NCBI RefSeq assembly: GCF_022843985.1
Contig: NZ_JALHMP010000030.1
Coordinates: 1-51,673, forward strand
Origin: Phreatobacter sp.
GTDB lineage: Bacteria; Pseudomonadota; Alphaproteobacteria; Rhizobiales; Phreatobacteraceae
Reading direction: 5' to 3'
DNA: 51,673 bases
Shown: piece after piece, positions 15,736 through 27,008 of the stretch
Layout: the number at the start of each line of letters is the position of its first letter
Position numbering within the stretch: position 1 is the stretch's first letter
The notes under the pieces: model-generated
Databases searched by the model: none
What the model was told of the DNA's origin: nothing
The model's input: the letters and a program-made list of their open reading frames with translations, nothing else
Position numbers and translations under genes: made by a program

Positions 15736-16773
15736 ATGGCGACCTTCAAGCCGCTCGTCTTCTCGGGCATGCAGCCTTCCGGCGACCTGCACCTCGGCAA
15801 TTATCTCGGCGCCCTGGTGAACTGGGTGGCGATGCAGGAGACACATGACTGCATCTATTGCGTCGTCGACATGCACGCGATCACCGTCTGGCAGGACCCC
15901 AAGGCCCTGCAGAAGGCCATTCGCGAGGTTACCGCCGCCTATATCGCCGCCGGTATCGACCCGCAGCGTTCGATCCTGTTCAACCAGAGCCAGGTGCACG
16001 AGCACGCCGAACTCGCCTGGGTGTTCAACTGCATCGCCCGCATCGGCTGGATGAGCAGGATGACCCAGTTCAAGGACAAGGCCGGCAAGGACAAGGAGAA
16101 TGCCTCGCTCGGCCTCTTCGCCTATCCGAGCCTGATGGCGGCCGACATCCTTGCCTATCGCGCCACCCACGTGCCGGTGGGCGAGGACCAGAAGCAGCAC
16201 CTGGAACTGACCCGCGACATCGCCATCAAGTTCAACAACGACTATGCCACGCGGATCGCCGAACTCGGCCTGGGGGACGCCTTCTTCCCCGTCACCGAGC
16301 CGGTGATCATGGGGCCGGCGACGCGGGTCATGAGCCTGCGCGACGGAACGAAGAAGATGTCGAAGTCGGACCCTTCCGACTATTCGCGCATCGCGCTGAC
16401 GGATGATGCCGACACCATCGCCCAGAAGATCCGCAAGGCGCGGACCGACCCGGAGGCGCTGCCCTCGGAAGAGGCGGGCCTGAAAGGCCGGGCCGAGGCT
16501 GACAATCTCGTCGGCATCTTCGCCGCCCTGTCCGGACGGACCAAGGCCGACGTCCTCGCCGAATTCGGCGGCGGACAGTTCTCCGGCTTCAAGACGGCGC
16601 TTGCCGACCTTTCGGTCGCCAAGCTGTCGCCGATCACGGGCGAGATGAAGCGTCTCGTCGCCGATCCCGCCGAGATCGACCGCATCCTGGCGAGGGGCGC
16701 CGAGCGGGCCCGGGCCATCGCTCGCCCGGTGATGGATTCGGTGAAGGACATCGTCGGCTTCGTGCGGGGCTGA
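15736..16773 (+). CDS. trpS: Tryptophanyl-tRNA synthetase
   Basis: 345 residues, a class I aminoacyl-tRNA synthetase that charges tRNA-Trp. Both signature motifs are visible: HLGN at residues 19-22 and KMSKS at 207-211. [13 protein letters not shown] and [10 protein letters not shown] are typical of bacterial TrpRS. Monocistronic, divergent from vapBC across about 170 bp. Confidence 0.98.
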   Translation: MATFKPLVFSGMQPSGDLHLGNYLGALVNWVAMQETHDCIYCVVDMHAITVWQDPKALQKAIREVTAAYIAAGIDPQRSILFNQSQVHEHAELAWVFNCIARIGWMSRMTQFKDKAGKDKENASLGLFAYPSLMAADILAYRATHVPVGEDQKQHLELTRDIAIKFNNDYATRIAELGLGDAFFPVTEPVIMGPATRVMSLRDGTKKMSKSDPSDYSRIALTDDADTIAQKIRKARTDPEALPSEEAGLKGRAEADNLVGIFAALSGRTKADVLAEFGGGQFSGFKTALADLSVAKLSPITGEMKRLVADPAEIDRILARGAERARAIARPVMDSVKDIVGFVRG

Positions 16774-16893
16774 CGGAAAACCTCTGGCGCGACAGCGCAT
16801 CAGACAGTTGACTCTTTCCTCCCACCTTCCGAGTGTGGCGCAGGATTTTCTCCGGCCGGACCATCCCGTCGGAGCCTACCGGGAGCCTCTTCC

Positions 16894-17931
16894 ATGACCC
16901 TTCTCGCCCGTGGCGCGCTCGGCGCTGCCATCCTTGCACTCGGCGCCGGCGCCGCCACCGCCCAGCAGCTCGCACCCTCGCCGACGCTGGATGCGATCCG
17001 CGCCCGCGGCCATCTGGAATGTGGCGTGCACCTCGGCCTGCCGGGCTTCTCCTTCGCCAACGACAGGGGCGAGTGGACCGGCCTCGATGTCGACTTCTGC
17101 CGCGCCGTGGCCGCCGCTGTCCTCGGCGACGCCAACAAGGTGCGCTACACGCCGACTTCGGTGCAGCAGCGCTGGCCAGTGCTGCAATCAGGCCAGGTCG
17201 ACCTTCTTTCGCGCAACACCACCATCACCTTCTCGCGCAACGCCTCGCTCGGTGTGAACTTCCAGGGCATCAACTTCTACGAGGGCCAGACCTTCATCGT
17301 GCGCACCGCCTCGGGCGCGAAGAAGCCGACGGACCTCGAGAATGCCTCGATCTGTGTCGCCGCCGGATCGACCGAGGAGCGCATGGCCGCCGATTATTTC
17401 CGCGAGCGCAACCTCAAGGTGTCGATCATCAACTTTCAGAAGAACGACGACGCCATCGCCGCCTATGACGCCGGCCGCTGCGACAGCTACACCGCCGGCA
17501 TAGGCGCCCTGGCCGGCCAGCGCATCAAGCTGAAGACCCCGGGCGACCATTTCATCATGACCGAGACCATCTCCAACGACCCGCAGGGTCCGGTCACCCG
17601 CTGGGGCGACGAGCGCTGGCAGGCCGTGGTGCGCTGGGTGCTCAATGGCATGATTGCCGCCGAGCACCTCGGCGTCACGAGCAGGAATGTCGACGACATG
17701 CGCGCCAATTCGCGTAATGCCGAGATCCGCCGCCTGCTCGGCGCCGACGGCAATTTCGGCGCCATGCTGGGCCTTCCGAACGACTGGATGTTCAACGCCA
17801 TCAAGCAGGTCGGCAATTATGCCGAGAGCTTCGAGCGAACCGTCGGCAAGGGCTCGCCGCTCGGCCTCGAGCGCGGCCAGAACGCCCTGTGGACCCGCGG
17901 CGGCATCCTGTTCACCTCGCCGTTCCAGTGA
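16894..17931 (+). CDS. aapJ: General L-amino acid ABC transporter, periplasmic binding protein
   Basis: 345 residues with a signal peptide (cleavage near ATAQQ, residue 24). The family-3 solute-binding fold starts at LDAIRARGHLECGVHLGLPG, with GLDVDFCRAVAAAVLGD and the AapJ-type ending RGGILFTSPFQ. AapJ binds a broad range of L-amino acids in rhizobia. First gene of aapJ-aapQ-aapM; a strong hairpin separates it from aapQ. Confidence 0.95.
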   Translation: MTLLARGALGAAILALGAGAATAQQLAPSPTLDAIRARGHLECGVHLGLPGFSFANDRGEWTGLDVDFCRAVAAAVLGDANKVRYTPTSVQQRWPVLQSGQVDLLSRNTTITFSRNASLGVNFQGINFYEGQTFIVRTASGAKKPTDLENASICVAAGSTEERMAADYFRERNLKVSIINFQKNDDAIAAYDAGRCDSYTAGIGALAGQRIKLKTPGDHFIMTETISNDPQGPVTRWGDERWQAVVRWVLNGMIAAEHLGVTSRNVDDMRANSRNAEIRRLLGADGNFGAMLGLPNDWMFNAIKQVGNYAESFERTVGKGSPLGLERGQNALWTRGGILFTSPFQ

Positions 17932-17959
17932 ACGGCACAGCCTGAACCCTCCTTCGATC

Positions 17960-17985
17960 GGCCTCCCGCCCCCCGGCGGGAGGCC
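17960..17985 (+). promoter_or_regulatory. Intercistronic hairpin between aapJ and aapQ
   Basis: GGCCTCCCGCC (17960-17970), loop CCCC, GGCGGGAGGCC (17975-17985), followed by TTCTTCC. The stem is a perfect 11 bp, but the T-tract is interrupted, so partial termination or 3'-end protection of the aapJ message is likely rather than a full stop. Confidence 0.75.
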
Positions 17986-18014
17986 TTCTTCCGTCCAAGA
18001 TCCCGGCCGGTGAC

Positions 18015-19169
18015 GTGACCCGCTATTTCTACGACAAGCGCGTGCGCGAAATCTTCTGGCAGGCCGCCCTCCTGGCCGGTCTCGCCGGCACGATCATCCT
18101 GATCGTCCGCAATGCCTCGCAGAACATGGTCAATGCCGGCATGGCCTCCGGCTTCGACTTCCTTTGGCGGACGTCGGGCATCGACGTGTCCTTCGTGCTG
18201 ACGGCCTACACGCCCGATGCCAATATCCTCGCCCTCCTGTGGGTCGGCGTCGCCAACACGCTGGTCATCACCTTCGTAGCGGCCATCGCCGCGACGCTTC
18301 TCGGCTTCGTGGTCGGCATCGCGCGGCTGTCGCCGAACAAGCTGCTGGCGGGCCTCGCCGGCGCCTATATCGAGTTCGTCCGCAACATCCCGCTGCTGTT
18401 CTTCGTGCTGTTCTGGTATTTCGGCGTCATTGCCGCGCTGCCGGGACCGCGCCAGTCCATCGGCTTCTTCGCGGTCGCCTTCCTCAACAACCGCGGCCTG
18501 ACCATTCCGGTCCCGACCGACGGCACCGCCTTCCGCATCGCCGCCCTTGTCGTGCTGGCAGGCTTCGTCGCGCAGGCCGCCATCGCCGTCTGGGCGAAGC
18601 GGCGACGCGACGCGACGGGGCTGATCTTCCCGGTCTGGGCCAGCGGCCTCGCCCTCTTCATCGCCCTGCCGGCGCTGGCCTTCGGCATCGCCGCGGCGCT
18701 GAGCAGCTGGGACGTGCCGGCGCTGCGCGGCTTCAACTATCGCGGCGGCTTCGTACTGGTGCCGGAATTCGTGGCGCTGTTCGCGGCGCTCGCCACCTAC
18801 ACGGCCGGCTTCATCGCCGAGATTGTGCGCGGTGGCATCCAGTCCGTGGTCAAGGGCCAGTGGGAGGCCGCCTATGCGCTGGGACTCAGGCCCAACCGGG
18901 CGCTGAGCCTCATCGTCATCCCCCAGGCGATGCGGGTGATGGTGCCGCCGCTGACCAGCCAGTATCTCAATGTGCTGAAAAACTCGTCCTTCGGCGCCGC
19001 CATCGCCTTTCCCGAGCTGGTCAGCCTCTTCGTTGGCTCGGCGCTGACCAATACCGGCCAGGCCATCGAGATCATCGCCATCACGCTGGCCATCTATCTT
19101 GCCCTGGGCCTCGCGGTGTCGGGCTTCATGAACTGGTACAATGCCCGCACCCGACTGGTGACGCGATGA
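18015..19169 (+). CDS. aapQ: General L-amino acid ABC transporter permease Q
   Basis: 384 residues, GTG start. It has several membrane segments, and the permease domain occurs in two parts separated by an insertion, as in AapQ proteins. The LSPNKLLAGLAGAYIEFVRN and EAAYALGLRPNRALSLIVIP (EAA loop) motifs are clear. It forms the membrane channel with AapM and overlaps the next start (ATGA). Confidence 0.93.
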   Translation: MTRYFYDKRVREIFWQAALLAGLAGTIILIVRNASQNMVNAGMASGFDFLWRTSGIDVSFVLTAYTPDANILALLWVGVANTLVITFVAAIAATLLGFVVGIARLSPNKLLAGLAGAYIEFVRNIPLLFFVLFWYFGVIAALPGPRQSIGFFAVAFLNNRGLTIPVPTDGTAFRIAALVVLAGFVAQAAIAVWAKRRRDATGLIFPVWASGLALFIALPALAFGIAAALSSWDVPALRGFNYRGGFVLVPEFVALFAALATYTAGFIAEIVRGGIQSVVKGQWEAAYALGLRPNRALSLIVIPQAMRVMVPPLTSQYLNVLKNSSFGAAIAFPELVSLFVGSALTNTGQAIEIIAITLAIYLALGLAVSGFMNWYNARTRLVTR

Positions 19170-20245
19170 CGGCCGCCGGCACCCTCGGCGTCAGGCCGGT
19201 CCGCGCCTCGCTGCTCCGCCGGATCAAGGCGGATTATTTCGCGACGCCGCTGAACGCGGTCGTGTCGCTCCTGTGTATCGCCGCCATCATCGCTATCGTC
19301 GTGCCCATCGTCCGCTGGGCGCTGATCGACGCCCATTTTGCCGGCACGACCCGCGCCGACTGCACCGGCAGCGGCGCCTGCTGGGTCTTCGTCAAGGCCC
19401 GGTTCGGACAGTTCATGTACGGCTTCTATCCGCCCGCGGAGCGCTGGCGGGTCAACCTCGCCGCCGTCCTGATGATCGCCGCGGCCGTGCTGTCCTTCTG
19501 GCCCGGCCTGCCGCGCCGGGCGCTGGCGGTGCCGCTGATCTGGGCCGGTTTCCTCGTCATCGCCACCTGGCTGCTCTCCGGCGGAGCCGGCCTGACGCGG
19601 GTGGAGACGCGCCAGTGGGGCGGGCTAATGCTCACCGTCTTCCTGTCGGTCTATGCCGGAGCACTGGCCGTGCCGCTGGGCATCCTGCTCGCCCTCGGCC
19701 GACAATCGGAACTGCCGGTGATCCGGCTGGTCGCGACCATCTTCATCGAGTTCTGGCGCGGCGTGCCGATCATCACCGTCATCTTCCTTGCCTCGCTTCT
19801 CCTGCCGCTGGTCATGCCGGCGGGCTGGGATATCGACCGACTCGTCCGCGCCCTGGTCGGCCTGGCCTTCGTCATCGCCGCCTATATGGCGGAGGCGGTC
19901 CGCGGAGGCCTGCAGGCCATTCCCAAGGGCCAGGCGGAGGCAGCGAGCGCCCAGGGGCTCGGTTACTGGCAGACCACGGGCCTCGTCGTCCTGCCGCAGG
20001 CCCTGCGCATCTCCATGCCGGCGATGACGAACGAGTTCATCGCCCTGGTGAAGAACACCTCGCTGGTCTCCATCGTGTCGATCTTCGATCTCCTGGGCAT
20101 CGCCCAGGCCTCGCTCGCCGACCCCGCCTGGGTTGGCATGAACATGGAGGCCTATGCCTTTGCCGGCACGGTCTACTGGCTGATCTGCTTCGGCCTGTCG
20201 CGCTGGTCGCGGCATCTCGAAGCGGGACGCAAGACGACGCATTGA
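19166..20245 (+). CDS. aapM: General L-amino acid ABC transporter permease M
   Basis: 359 residues, ATG overlapping the aapQ stop. The C-terminal permease domain contains the EAA loop EAASAQGLGYWQTTGLVVLP and a typical ending (CFGLSRWSRHLE). The ATPase gene aapP that normally follows is absent; a CoA-transferase gene comes next after 82 bp. The ATPase must be encoded elsewhere or shared with another system. Confidence 0.93.
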   Translation: MTAAGTLGVRPVRASLLRRIKADYFATPLNAVVSLLCIAAIIAIVVPIVRWALIDAHFAGTTRADCTGSGACWVFVKARFGQFMYGFYPPAERWRVNLAAVLMIAAAVLSFWPGLPRRALAVPLIWAGFLVIATWLLSGGAGLTRVETRQWGGLMLTVFLSVYAGALAVPLGILLALGRQSELPVIRLVATIFIEFWRGVPIITVIFLASLLLPLVMPAGWDIDRLVRALVGLAFVIAAYMAEAVRGGLQAIPKGQAEAASAQGLGYWQTTGLVVLPQALRISMPAMTNEFIALVKNTSLVSIVSIFDLLGIAQASLADPAWVGMNMEAYAFAGTVYWLICFGLSRWSRHLEAGRKTTH

Positions 20246-20327
20246 CGGCACGGGTGCCCTGCCGGCGGACCATTGCCCGCCGCCGGCCGCAGGGCTAGGT
20301 CTCGGCATCGCCGCGAGAGACCCGACC

Positions 20328-21548
20328 ATGACCGCATCGACCGAGACCCCCGCGACCGGCCCGTTATCCGACATCAAGGTGGTCGAACTCGGCTCCTTCA
20401 TCGCCGGTCCCTATTGCGGCCAGCTCCTCGCCGACATGGGCGCCGATGTCGTGAAGTTCGAGGATCCCGGCAAGGGCGACCCGATGCGGCAATGGGGCTT
20501 TGCCAAGAAGGACGGCGCCTCGGTCTGGTGGCCTGTGATCGGCCGCAACAAGAAGAGCGTCACCATCGACCTGCGCAAGGCCGGCGGGCAGGACATCCTG
20601 CGCCGGCTGCTGACGGAGGCCGACGTCCTGCTGGAGAATTTCCGGCCGGGCACCCTGGAGAAATGGGGCCTCACCGTCGAGGCCCTGCAGGCGCTCAATC
20701 CGAAGCTGATCATCGCCCGGGTCTCGGGCTACGGCCAGTACGGCCCCTATGCCGAGAAGGCGGGATTTGCTGCCGTCGCCGAGGCGATGGGCGGGATGCG
20801 CACCATCAACGGCTATCCCGACCGGCTGCCGACCCGGACCGGCCTGTCGATCGGCGACACGCTGGCCGGCATCTATACCGCCTTCGGCGTGCTGGCAGCG
20901 CTGCACCAGCGCAGCCGCGACGGCCGGGGACAGGTGATCGATGTCGGCCTGACCGACGCGATCCTCGCCGCGATCGAGGGGATCGTGGCGGAATATTCGG
21001 TGACGGGCCATGTGCGCGGCCGCACCGGCCTGACCTCGCCGGGCTTCGCGCCGTCGAACATCTATCCGACGCTGGACGGCCACCACATCGTCATCGGCGC
21101 CAATGCCGACACGATCTGCCGGCGGCTCTTCGCCGTCATGGGCATGGACTTCCTCATGGAGGACCCGCGCTTTTCAACCCACGGCGCCCGCGGCCAGCCG
21201 GACAACCAGGCCGAGATCGACCGCATCATCGCCGACTGGACGCGCACCAAGCCGCGCGACACATTGCTGCAGCTGCTCGACGGCGCCTCGGTGCCGGCCG
21301 GCGGCGTGAACGACGCCGCGGCGGTCGCCGCCGATCCGCATTTCCGTGCCCGCGACATGATCGTCGAGGTCGACGCGCCCGGTCTCGGCCGCATGCTGAT
21401 GCAGGGCATCGTGCCGAAACTGACCCGCACGCCCGGCGCCATCCGCTGGACCGGGGCAAAGCTGGGCGAGCATACGGACGCGGTGCTGACGGCCGCGGGC
21501 TATTCGCAGGACGCGATCGCGGCCATGCGGAAGGGTGGGGTGCTCTAG
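20328..21548 (+). CDS. CaiB/BaiF family (class III) CoA-transferase
   Basis: 406 residues, the normal length. Family features are VVELGSFIAGPYCGQLLADMGADVVKFE split over residues 18-45, ENFRPGTLEKWGL and VSGYGQYGPY. The presumed catalytic aspartate is in GLTDAILA. These enzymes move CoA between acids via a covalent Asp intermediate. The substrate is unknown, and neighbours (amino-acid permeases upstream, purine deaminase downstream) give no clear clue. Confidence 0.93.
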   Translation: MTASTETPATGPLSDIKVVELGSFIAGPYCGQLLADMGADVVKFEDPGKGDPMRQWGFAKKDGASVWWPVIGRNKKSVTIDLRKAGGQDILRRLLTEADVLLENFRPGTLEKWGLTVEALQALNPKLIIARVSGYGQYGPYAEKAGFAAVAEAMGGMRTINGYPDRLPTRTGLSIGDTLAGIYTAFGVLAALHQRSRDGRGQVIDVGLTDAILAAIEGIVAEYSVTGHVRGRTGLTSPGFAPSNIYPTLDGHHIVIGANADTICRRLFAVMGMDFLMEDPRFSTHGARGQPDNQAEIDRIIADWTRTKPRDTLLQLLDGASVPAGGVNDAAAVAADPHFRARDMIVEVDAPGLGRMLMQGIVPKLTRTPGAIRWTGAKLGEHTDAVLTAAGYSQDAIAAMRKGGVL

Positions 21549-21655
21549 GAAACAGGTCGAAGGGCACCGTTCGAAGCTCGCCTTTAAGGCCCGCTCGTCT
21601 CACCCCGTTACCGATCCGAATTGACTTCCCGCCACGCCCCGCGTGAGATCGGCCG

Positions 21656-22134
21656 ATGAGCCCCGATCTCGACGCCCTGTTCATGGACCGCACCGTCGCC
21701 CTGTCGCGCGAGCATATGCAGGCCGGCCATGGCGGCCCCTTCGGCGCCGTGGTGGTGATGGACGGCCAGGTGGTGGCCGAGGGCTGGAACCAGGTCACGT
21801 CGACCAACGATCCCACCGCCCATGCCGAGGTCGTCGCCATCCGCCGTGCCTGCACGGCGCTGGGCCGCTTCGACCTCCGGGGCGCGACCCTCTATTCGAG
21901 CTGCGAGCCCTGCCCCATGTGCCTCGCCGCAGCGCTCTGGGCGCGCGTCGACCGCATCGTATACGGCAATACGCGCCAGGACGCCGCCGCCATCGGCTTC
22001 GACGACGCGCCCTTCTATGCGGAGATGTCGCGCGCACCCGCCATCACCATGGCACAGATGGAGCATCGCCCCTCGGCCGCGGCGGCCAGCGTCTTCGGCG
22101 AATGGGCCGCCAAGCCCGACAAGGTCGCCTATTG

Positions 22135-22135
<1 letters not shown>
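21656..22135 (+). CDS. guaD: Guanine deaminase-like nucleobase deaminase
   Basis: 159 residues of the cytidine-deaminase fold. Zinc ligands are in PTAHAEV (with the proton-shuttle Glu) and SSCEPCPMC. GGPFGAVVV, DAAAIGFDDAPFY and the C-terminal KPDKVAY match the short GuaD type, whose C-terminus closes over the active site. It would convert guanine to xanthine. Its stop overlaps the start of the following nucleoside ABC transporter ATPase (TGATG), so uptake and deamination are coupled. Confidence 0.88.
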
Positions 22136-23636
<1,501 letters not shown>

Positions 23637-23640
<4 letters not shown>

Positions 23641-24713
23641 GGCTGATCCTCGAACGCCGCGACGACCGTCCCGCCTGGCTCGCGCTGGCCTCGCCGCTCG
23701 TCGCTGTGACCCTCACCCTGATCGCCGGGGCCGTGCTCTTCGCCCTGCTCGGCAAGGACCCGCTCGCCGCCCTGAAGGTGTTCTTCGTCGACCCGCTGAG
23801 CGACGGCTGGGCGCTGCAGGAACTGGCCGTGAAGGCGACGCCGCTGATCCTCATCGCCGTCGGCCTGACCCTCTGCTACCGCTCCAACACCTGGAATATC
23901 GGCGCCGAGGGCCAGTTGGTCATGGGCGCGGTCTTCGGGTCCTGGCTGGCGCTCGCCACCCACGGGTCGGCGAACGGACCCTGGGTCCTGCCGGCCATGC
24001 TCCTCCTCGGTATTCTCGGCGGCATGGCCTGGGCGCTGATCCCGGCGCTCCTGAAGGCGCGGCTCGGCGTCAACGAGATCCTGACCAGCCTCATGCTGGT
24101 CTATGTCGCCGAACTCCTGCTCGACTATCTGGTGCGCGGCCGCTGGCGCGATCCGCAGGGGTTCAACTTCCCGCAATCGGTGAGTTTCGAGCCGGAAGCG
24201 ACCATGCCCATCCTGTTCGGCGCCGGGCGCCTGCATGTCGGCTTCGCCATCGCGGTCGTCGTGGCGCTCATCGCCGCGCTGCTGATGGCGCGCAGCCTCA
24301 AGGGCTTCGAGATCCGCCTCGCTGGCGAGGCACCGCGCGCCGCCCGTTTCGCCGGCTTCGACACGGCGCGGACGACGCTCCTGGTCTTTGCCGTCTCGGG
24401 GGGCCTCGCCGGCCTTGCCGGCATCATCGAGGTGGCCGGGCCGCTCGGCCAGCTCCAGCCCTCGATCTCGCCCGGCTACGGCTTCACCGCCATCATCGTC
24501 GCCTTCCTCGGCCGACTGAACCCGATCGGCGCGCTGATCGCCGGGCTGTTCCTGGCGCTCACCTTCATCGGCGGCGAGAATGCCCAGATCGCCATGCGCA
24601 TCCCCCTCGACGTGACGCGCGTCTTTCAGGGTCTGCTGCTCTTCTTCGTGCTCGGCTGCGACACGTTCCTTCTCTACCGGCTGCGCCGGGTCCCCAGCGT
24701 GAGGGCCGCCTGA
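23637..24713 (+). CDS. Nucleoside-type ABC transporter permease 1
   Basis: 358 residues, ATG overlapping the ATPase stop by 4 bp. It is a multi-spanning BPD_transp_2 permease with the hallmark YRSNTWNIGAEGQLVMG and GEAPRAARFAGFD. Its close partner is the following gene, and the pair resembles the two-permease BMP-family nucleoside importers. Confidence 0.93.
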
Positions 24714-25630
24714 TGGGCATGACGGAAGCGATCCTGCTGACCATCATCACCGCGGCAACACCGCTGCTGATCGCCGCACTCGGCGAACTGGTGGTCGAAC
24801 GGTCGGGCGTCCTCAATCTCGGCGTCGAGGGCATGATGATCGTCGGGGCCGCCACCGGTTTCGCGGCGGCAATCCTGACCGGCTCGACCGTCATCGGCAT
24901 CCTCGCGGGGATCGGCGCCGGCATGATCCTCGCCGCGATCTTCGCCGCCCTGGCGCTGGGTCTGGCGGCCAACCAGGTGGCGACGGGCCTGGCGCTGACC
25001 ATCCTCGGCCTCGGCGCCTCGGGGCTGATCGGCAGCGCCTTCGTCGGCGCCCGGCGCGACGCCCTTGCCAAGATCGACCTGCCCTGGCTCACCGACCTGC
25101 CGGTGGTGGGCAAGGTTCTCTTCGGGCAGGACCCGCTCGTCTATGTGTCGGCGCTCCTCGCCGTCGGGGTCTGGTGGTTCCTGTGGAAGACCCGGGCAGG
25201 CCTCGTGCTCCGGGCGGTGGGGGAAAGCCATGGCGCGGCCCATGCGCTCGGCTACTCGGTGCTGAAGATCCGCTTCCTGGCGGTGCTGTTCGGCGGTGGC
25301 TGCGCCGGCCTTGCAGGGGCCTATCTGTCACTCGCCTACACGCCCTTCTGGTCGCCCGGCATGACGGCGGGGCGCGGCTGGATCGCTCTGGCGATCGTCG
25401 TCTTCGCCTCCTGGCTGCCGCTGAGGGCGGTGATTGGCGCCTATCTCTTCGGTGGCGTCACGGTGCTGCAGCTCCATGCCCAGGCGCGCGGCTGGGGCAT
25501 TCCGAGCCAGGCCATGTCGGCGCTTCCCTATCTGGCGACGATCCTGGTGCTCGTCCTCATCAGCGTGCGGCGGCGCGGCGATGCGCAGGCGCCGGCATCC
25601 CTCGGCACACCCTTCGTCCCCGACCGGTGA
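24713..25630 (+). CDS. Nucleoside-type ABC transporter permease 2
   Basis: 305 residues, overlapping the previous stop by 1 bp; a second in-frame ATG at 24719 is an alternative. Hallmarks are ATPLLIAALGELVVERSGVL, NLGVEGMM and VGESHGAAHALGYSV. Last gene of guaD-ATPase-permease-permease. No BMP-type binding protein gene follows. Confidence 0.93.
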   Translation: MGMTEAILLTIITAATPLLIAALGELVVERSGVLNLGVEGMMIVGAATGFAAAILTGSTVIGILAGIGAGMILAAIFAALALGLAANQVATGLALTILGLGASGLIGSAFVGARRDALAKIDLPWLTDLPVVGKVLFGQDPLVYVSALLAVGVWWFLWKTRAGLVLRAVGESHGAAHALGYSVLKIRFLAVLFGGGCAGLAGAYLSLAYTPFWSPGMTAGRGWIALAIVVFASWLPLRAVIGAYLFGGVTVLQLHAQARGWGIPSQAMSALPYLATILVLVLISVRRRGDAQAPASLGTPFVPDR

Positions 25631-25874
25631 GGGCCGCGCCGTCACCGGCTCCCACAGGCGCGACACCGGCGCTGTCCCTGTCGACGATTCGGCGCGATTT
25701 CAATGGCTTGCATCTTCGCTGACGCCGGCGCAGGACGCAGGCGCAGCATGGCTCCGGCTGCTGGTCGCATTGACTTGTCCCAAGGCAGACCTTACCCGTT
25801 GTGACCATAAGAAGACGGCTTCGGGGTGCTGCCCTTCGGCGGCGCAGGATCGAACAGACAATCGGAGGAGCCCC

Positions 25875-26462
25875 ATGGCTCTGCGCATTTCCGGCAAGAA
25901 TCTCGACATCGGCGATGCCCTGCGAGAGAGGATCGCGGGGCGAGTCGGAGAAGCGGCGCAGCGTTATCTCGACGGGCGGGTGACGGGCCATGTGACCGTC
26001 GAAAAGGAAGCCCACGGCTTTCGCACGATCGCAGCCCTGCATCTTCCCACAGGCACGTCGCTCCAGGCCGAGGCCTTCGCTGCGGATGCCTATGCCGCCT
26101 GCGATCTGGGCGTGGAGCGGATCGAGAAGCGGCTGAGGCGCTATGCGCGCCGGCTCAAGGACCGGACCGGCCACCAGGCCCATCCGATCGCCATGGAGAT
26201 GCCCTATGTCGTCATCGAGGCGCCCAAGGAGGCACCCGAGGACGAGTCGGAAGGGCCCTTCGAACCCGTCATCATCGCCGAGCAGACCTCGTCGATGCGG
26301 CGGATGACCGTGGCGGATGCAGTGATCGAACTCGATCTGACGGGGGCCGCCGCGCTGGTCTTCCATCACGCTGTTCACGGTCGTGTGAATGTAGTTTACA
26401 GGCGACCGGACGGTCATGTCGGCTGGATCGACCCGCCGGCCGTGGCGAGCGGCTCCGCCTGA
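25875..26462 (+). CDS. hpf: Ribosome hibernation promoting factor, long form
   Basis: 195 residues. The N-terminal S30AE domain (LRISGKNLDIGDALRERI, then HVTVEKEAHGFRT) binds the decoding region of the 30S subunit. A linker leads to a C-terminal domain (MRRMTVADAVIELDLTGA to WIDPP) that dimerises to pair 70S ribosomes into 100S particles, as in long HPF. The start follows GGAGGAG with 4-nt spacing. It is followed by ptsN, the usual alphaproteobacterial order; rpoN, which often precedes hpf, is absent here. A TTGACT (25770-25775) upstream could be a -35 element, but I see no clear -10. Confidence 0.94.
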   Translation: MALRISGKNLDIGDALRERIAGRVGEAAQRYLDGRVTGHVTVEKEAHGFRTIAALHLPTGTSLQAEAFAADAYAACDLGVERIEKRLRRYARRLKDRTGHQAHPIAMEMPYVVIEAPKEAPEDESEGPFEPVIIAEQTSSMRRMTVADAVIELDLTGAAALVFHHAVHGRVNVVYRRPDGHVGWIDPPAVASGSA

Positions 26463-26543
26463 GCGCGTCATGGCACCGTCATTGCATGGAGATTAATGGC
26501 GGGCCTGACGAATCGGTCCGCACCTTATTCGAGAAGGCAGCCC

Positions 26544-27008
26544 ATGCCGCTTCCAGACATCATTGCCGACGGCGCGATCATTCCCGCCCTGCGGGCGACG
26601 TCGAAGAAACATCTGCTCCAGGAGCTCGCGGAACGCGCGGCCACCCTGACGGGCCGGCCCGCCAAGGACATTTTCGACACGCTTGTCGAGCGCGAGAACC
26701 TCGGCTCGACGGGGGCGGGGAGCGGCATCGCGATTCCGCACGGCAAGCTGCCCAAGCTGGAGAGGGTGTTCGGCCTGTTCGCACGGCTTGAGCGTCCGGT
26801 GGATTTCGACGCGATCGACGGCCAGCCGGTCGACCTCGTGTTCACGCTGCTCGCCCCCGAAGGCGCCGGCGCGGACCACCTGAAGGCGCTGTCGCGCATC
26901 GCCCGGCTCACCCGCGATCCCGCCAATGTGCAGAAGCTGCGCAGCGCCCGCGATGAAGCGACGCTGCGCGCCCTTCTGGCGAGTTCCCCGGAAACCCACG
27001 CGGCGTGA
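26544..27008 (+). CDS. ptsN: PTS nitrogen-regulatory IIA protein
   Basis: 154 residues. The EIIA domain has phospho-acceptor His66 in GIAIPHGKLPKL, preceded by ERENLGSTGAGS, and VDLVFTLLAPEGAGADHLKAL is typical of EIIA-Ntr. It takes phosphate from PtsO and signals to potassium, nitrogen and PHB metabolism. The ATG at 26544, with AGAAGG upstream, is preferred over earlier in-frame starts. It lies 81 bp after hpf, and its stop overlaps the next gene. Confidence 0.95.
   Translation: MPLPDIIADGAIIPALRATSKKHLLQELAERAATLTGRPAKDIFDTLVERENLGSTGAGSGIAIPHGKLPKLERVFGLFARLERPVDFDAIDGQPVDLVFTLLAPEGAGADHLKALSRIARLTRDPANVQKLRSARDEATLRALLASSPETHAA

Noticed and set aside
20246-20300. Terminator after aapM
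   Set aside because: The G/C-rich inverted segments pair only imperfectly and no T-tract follows, so I do not call one.
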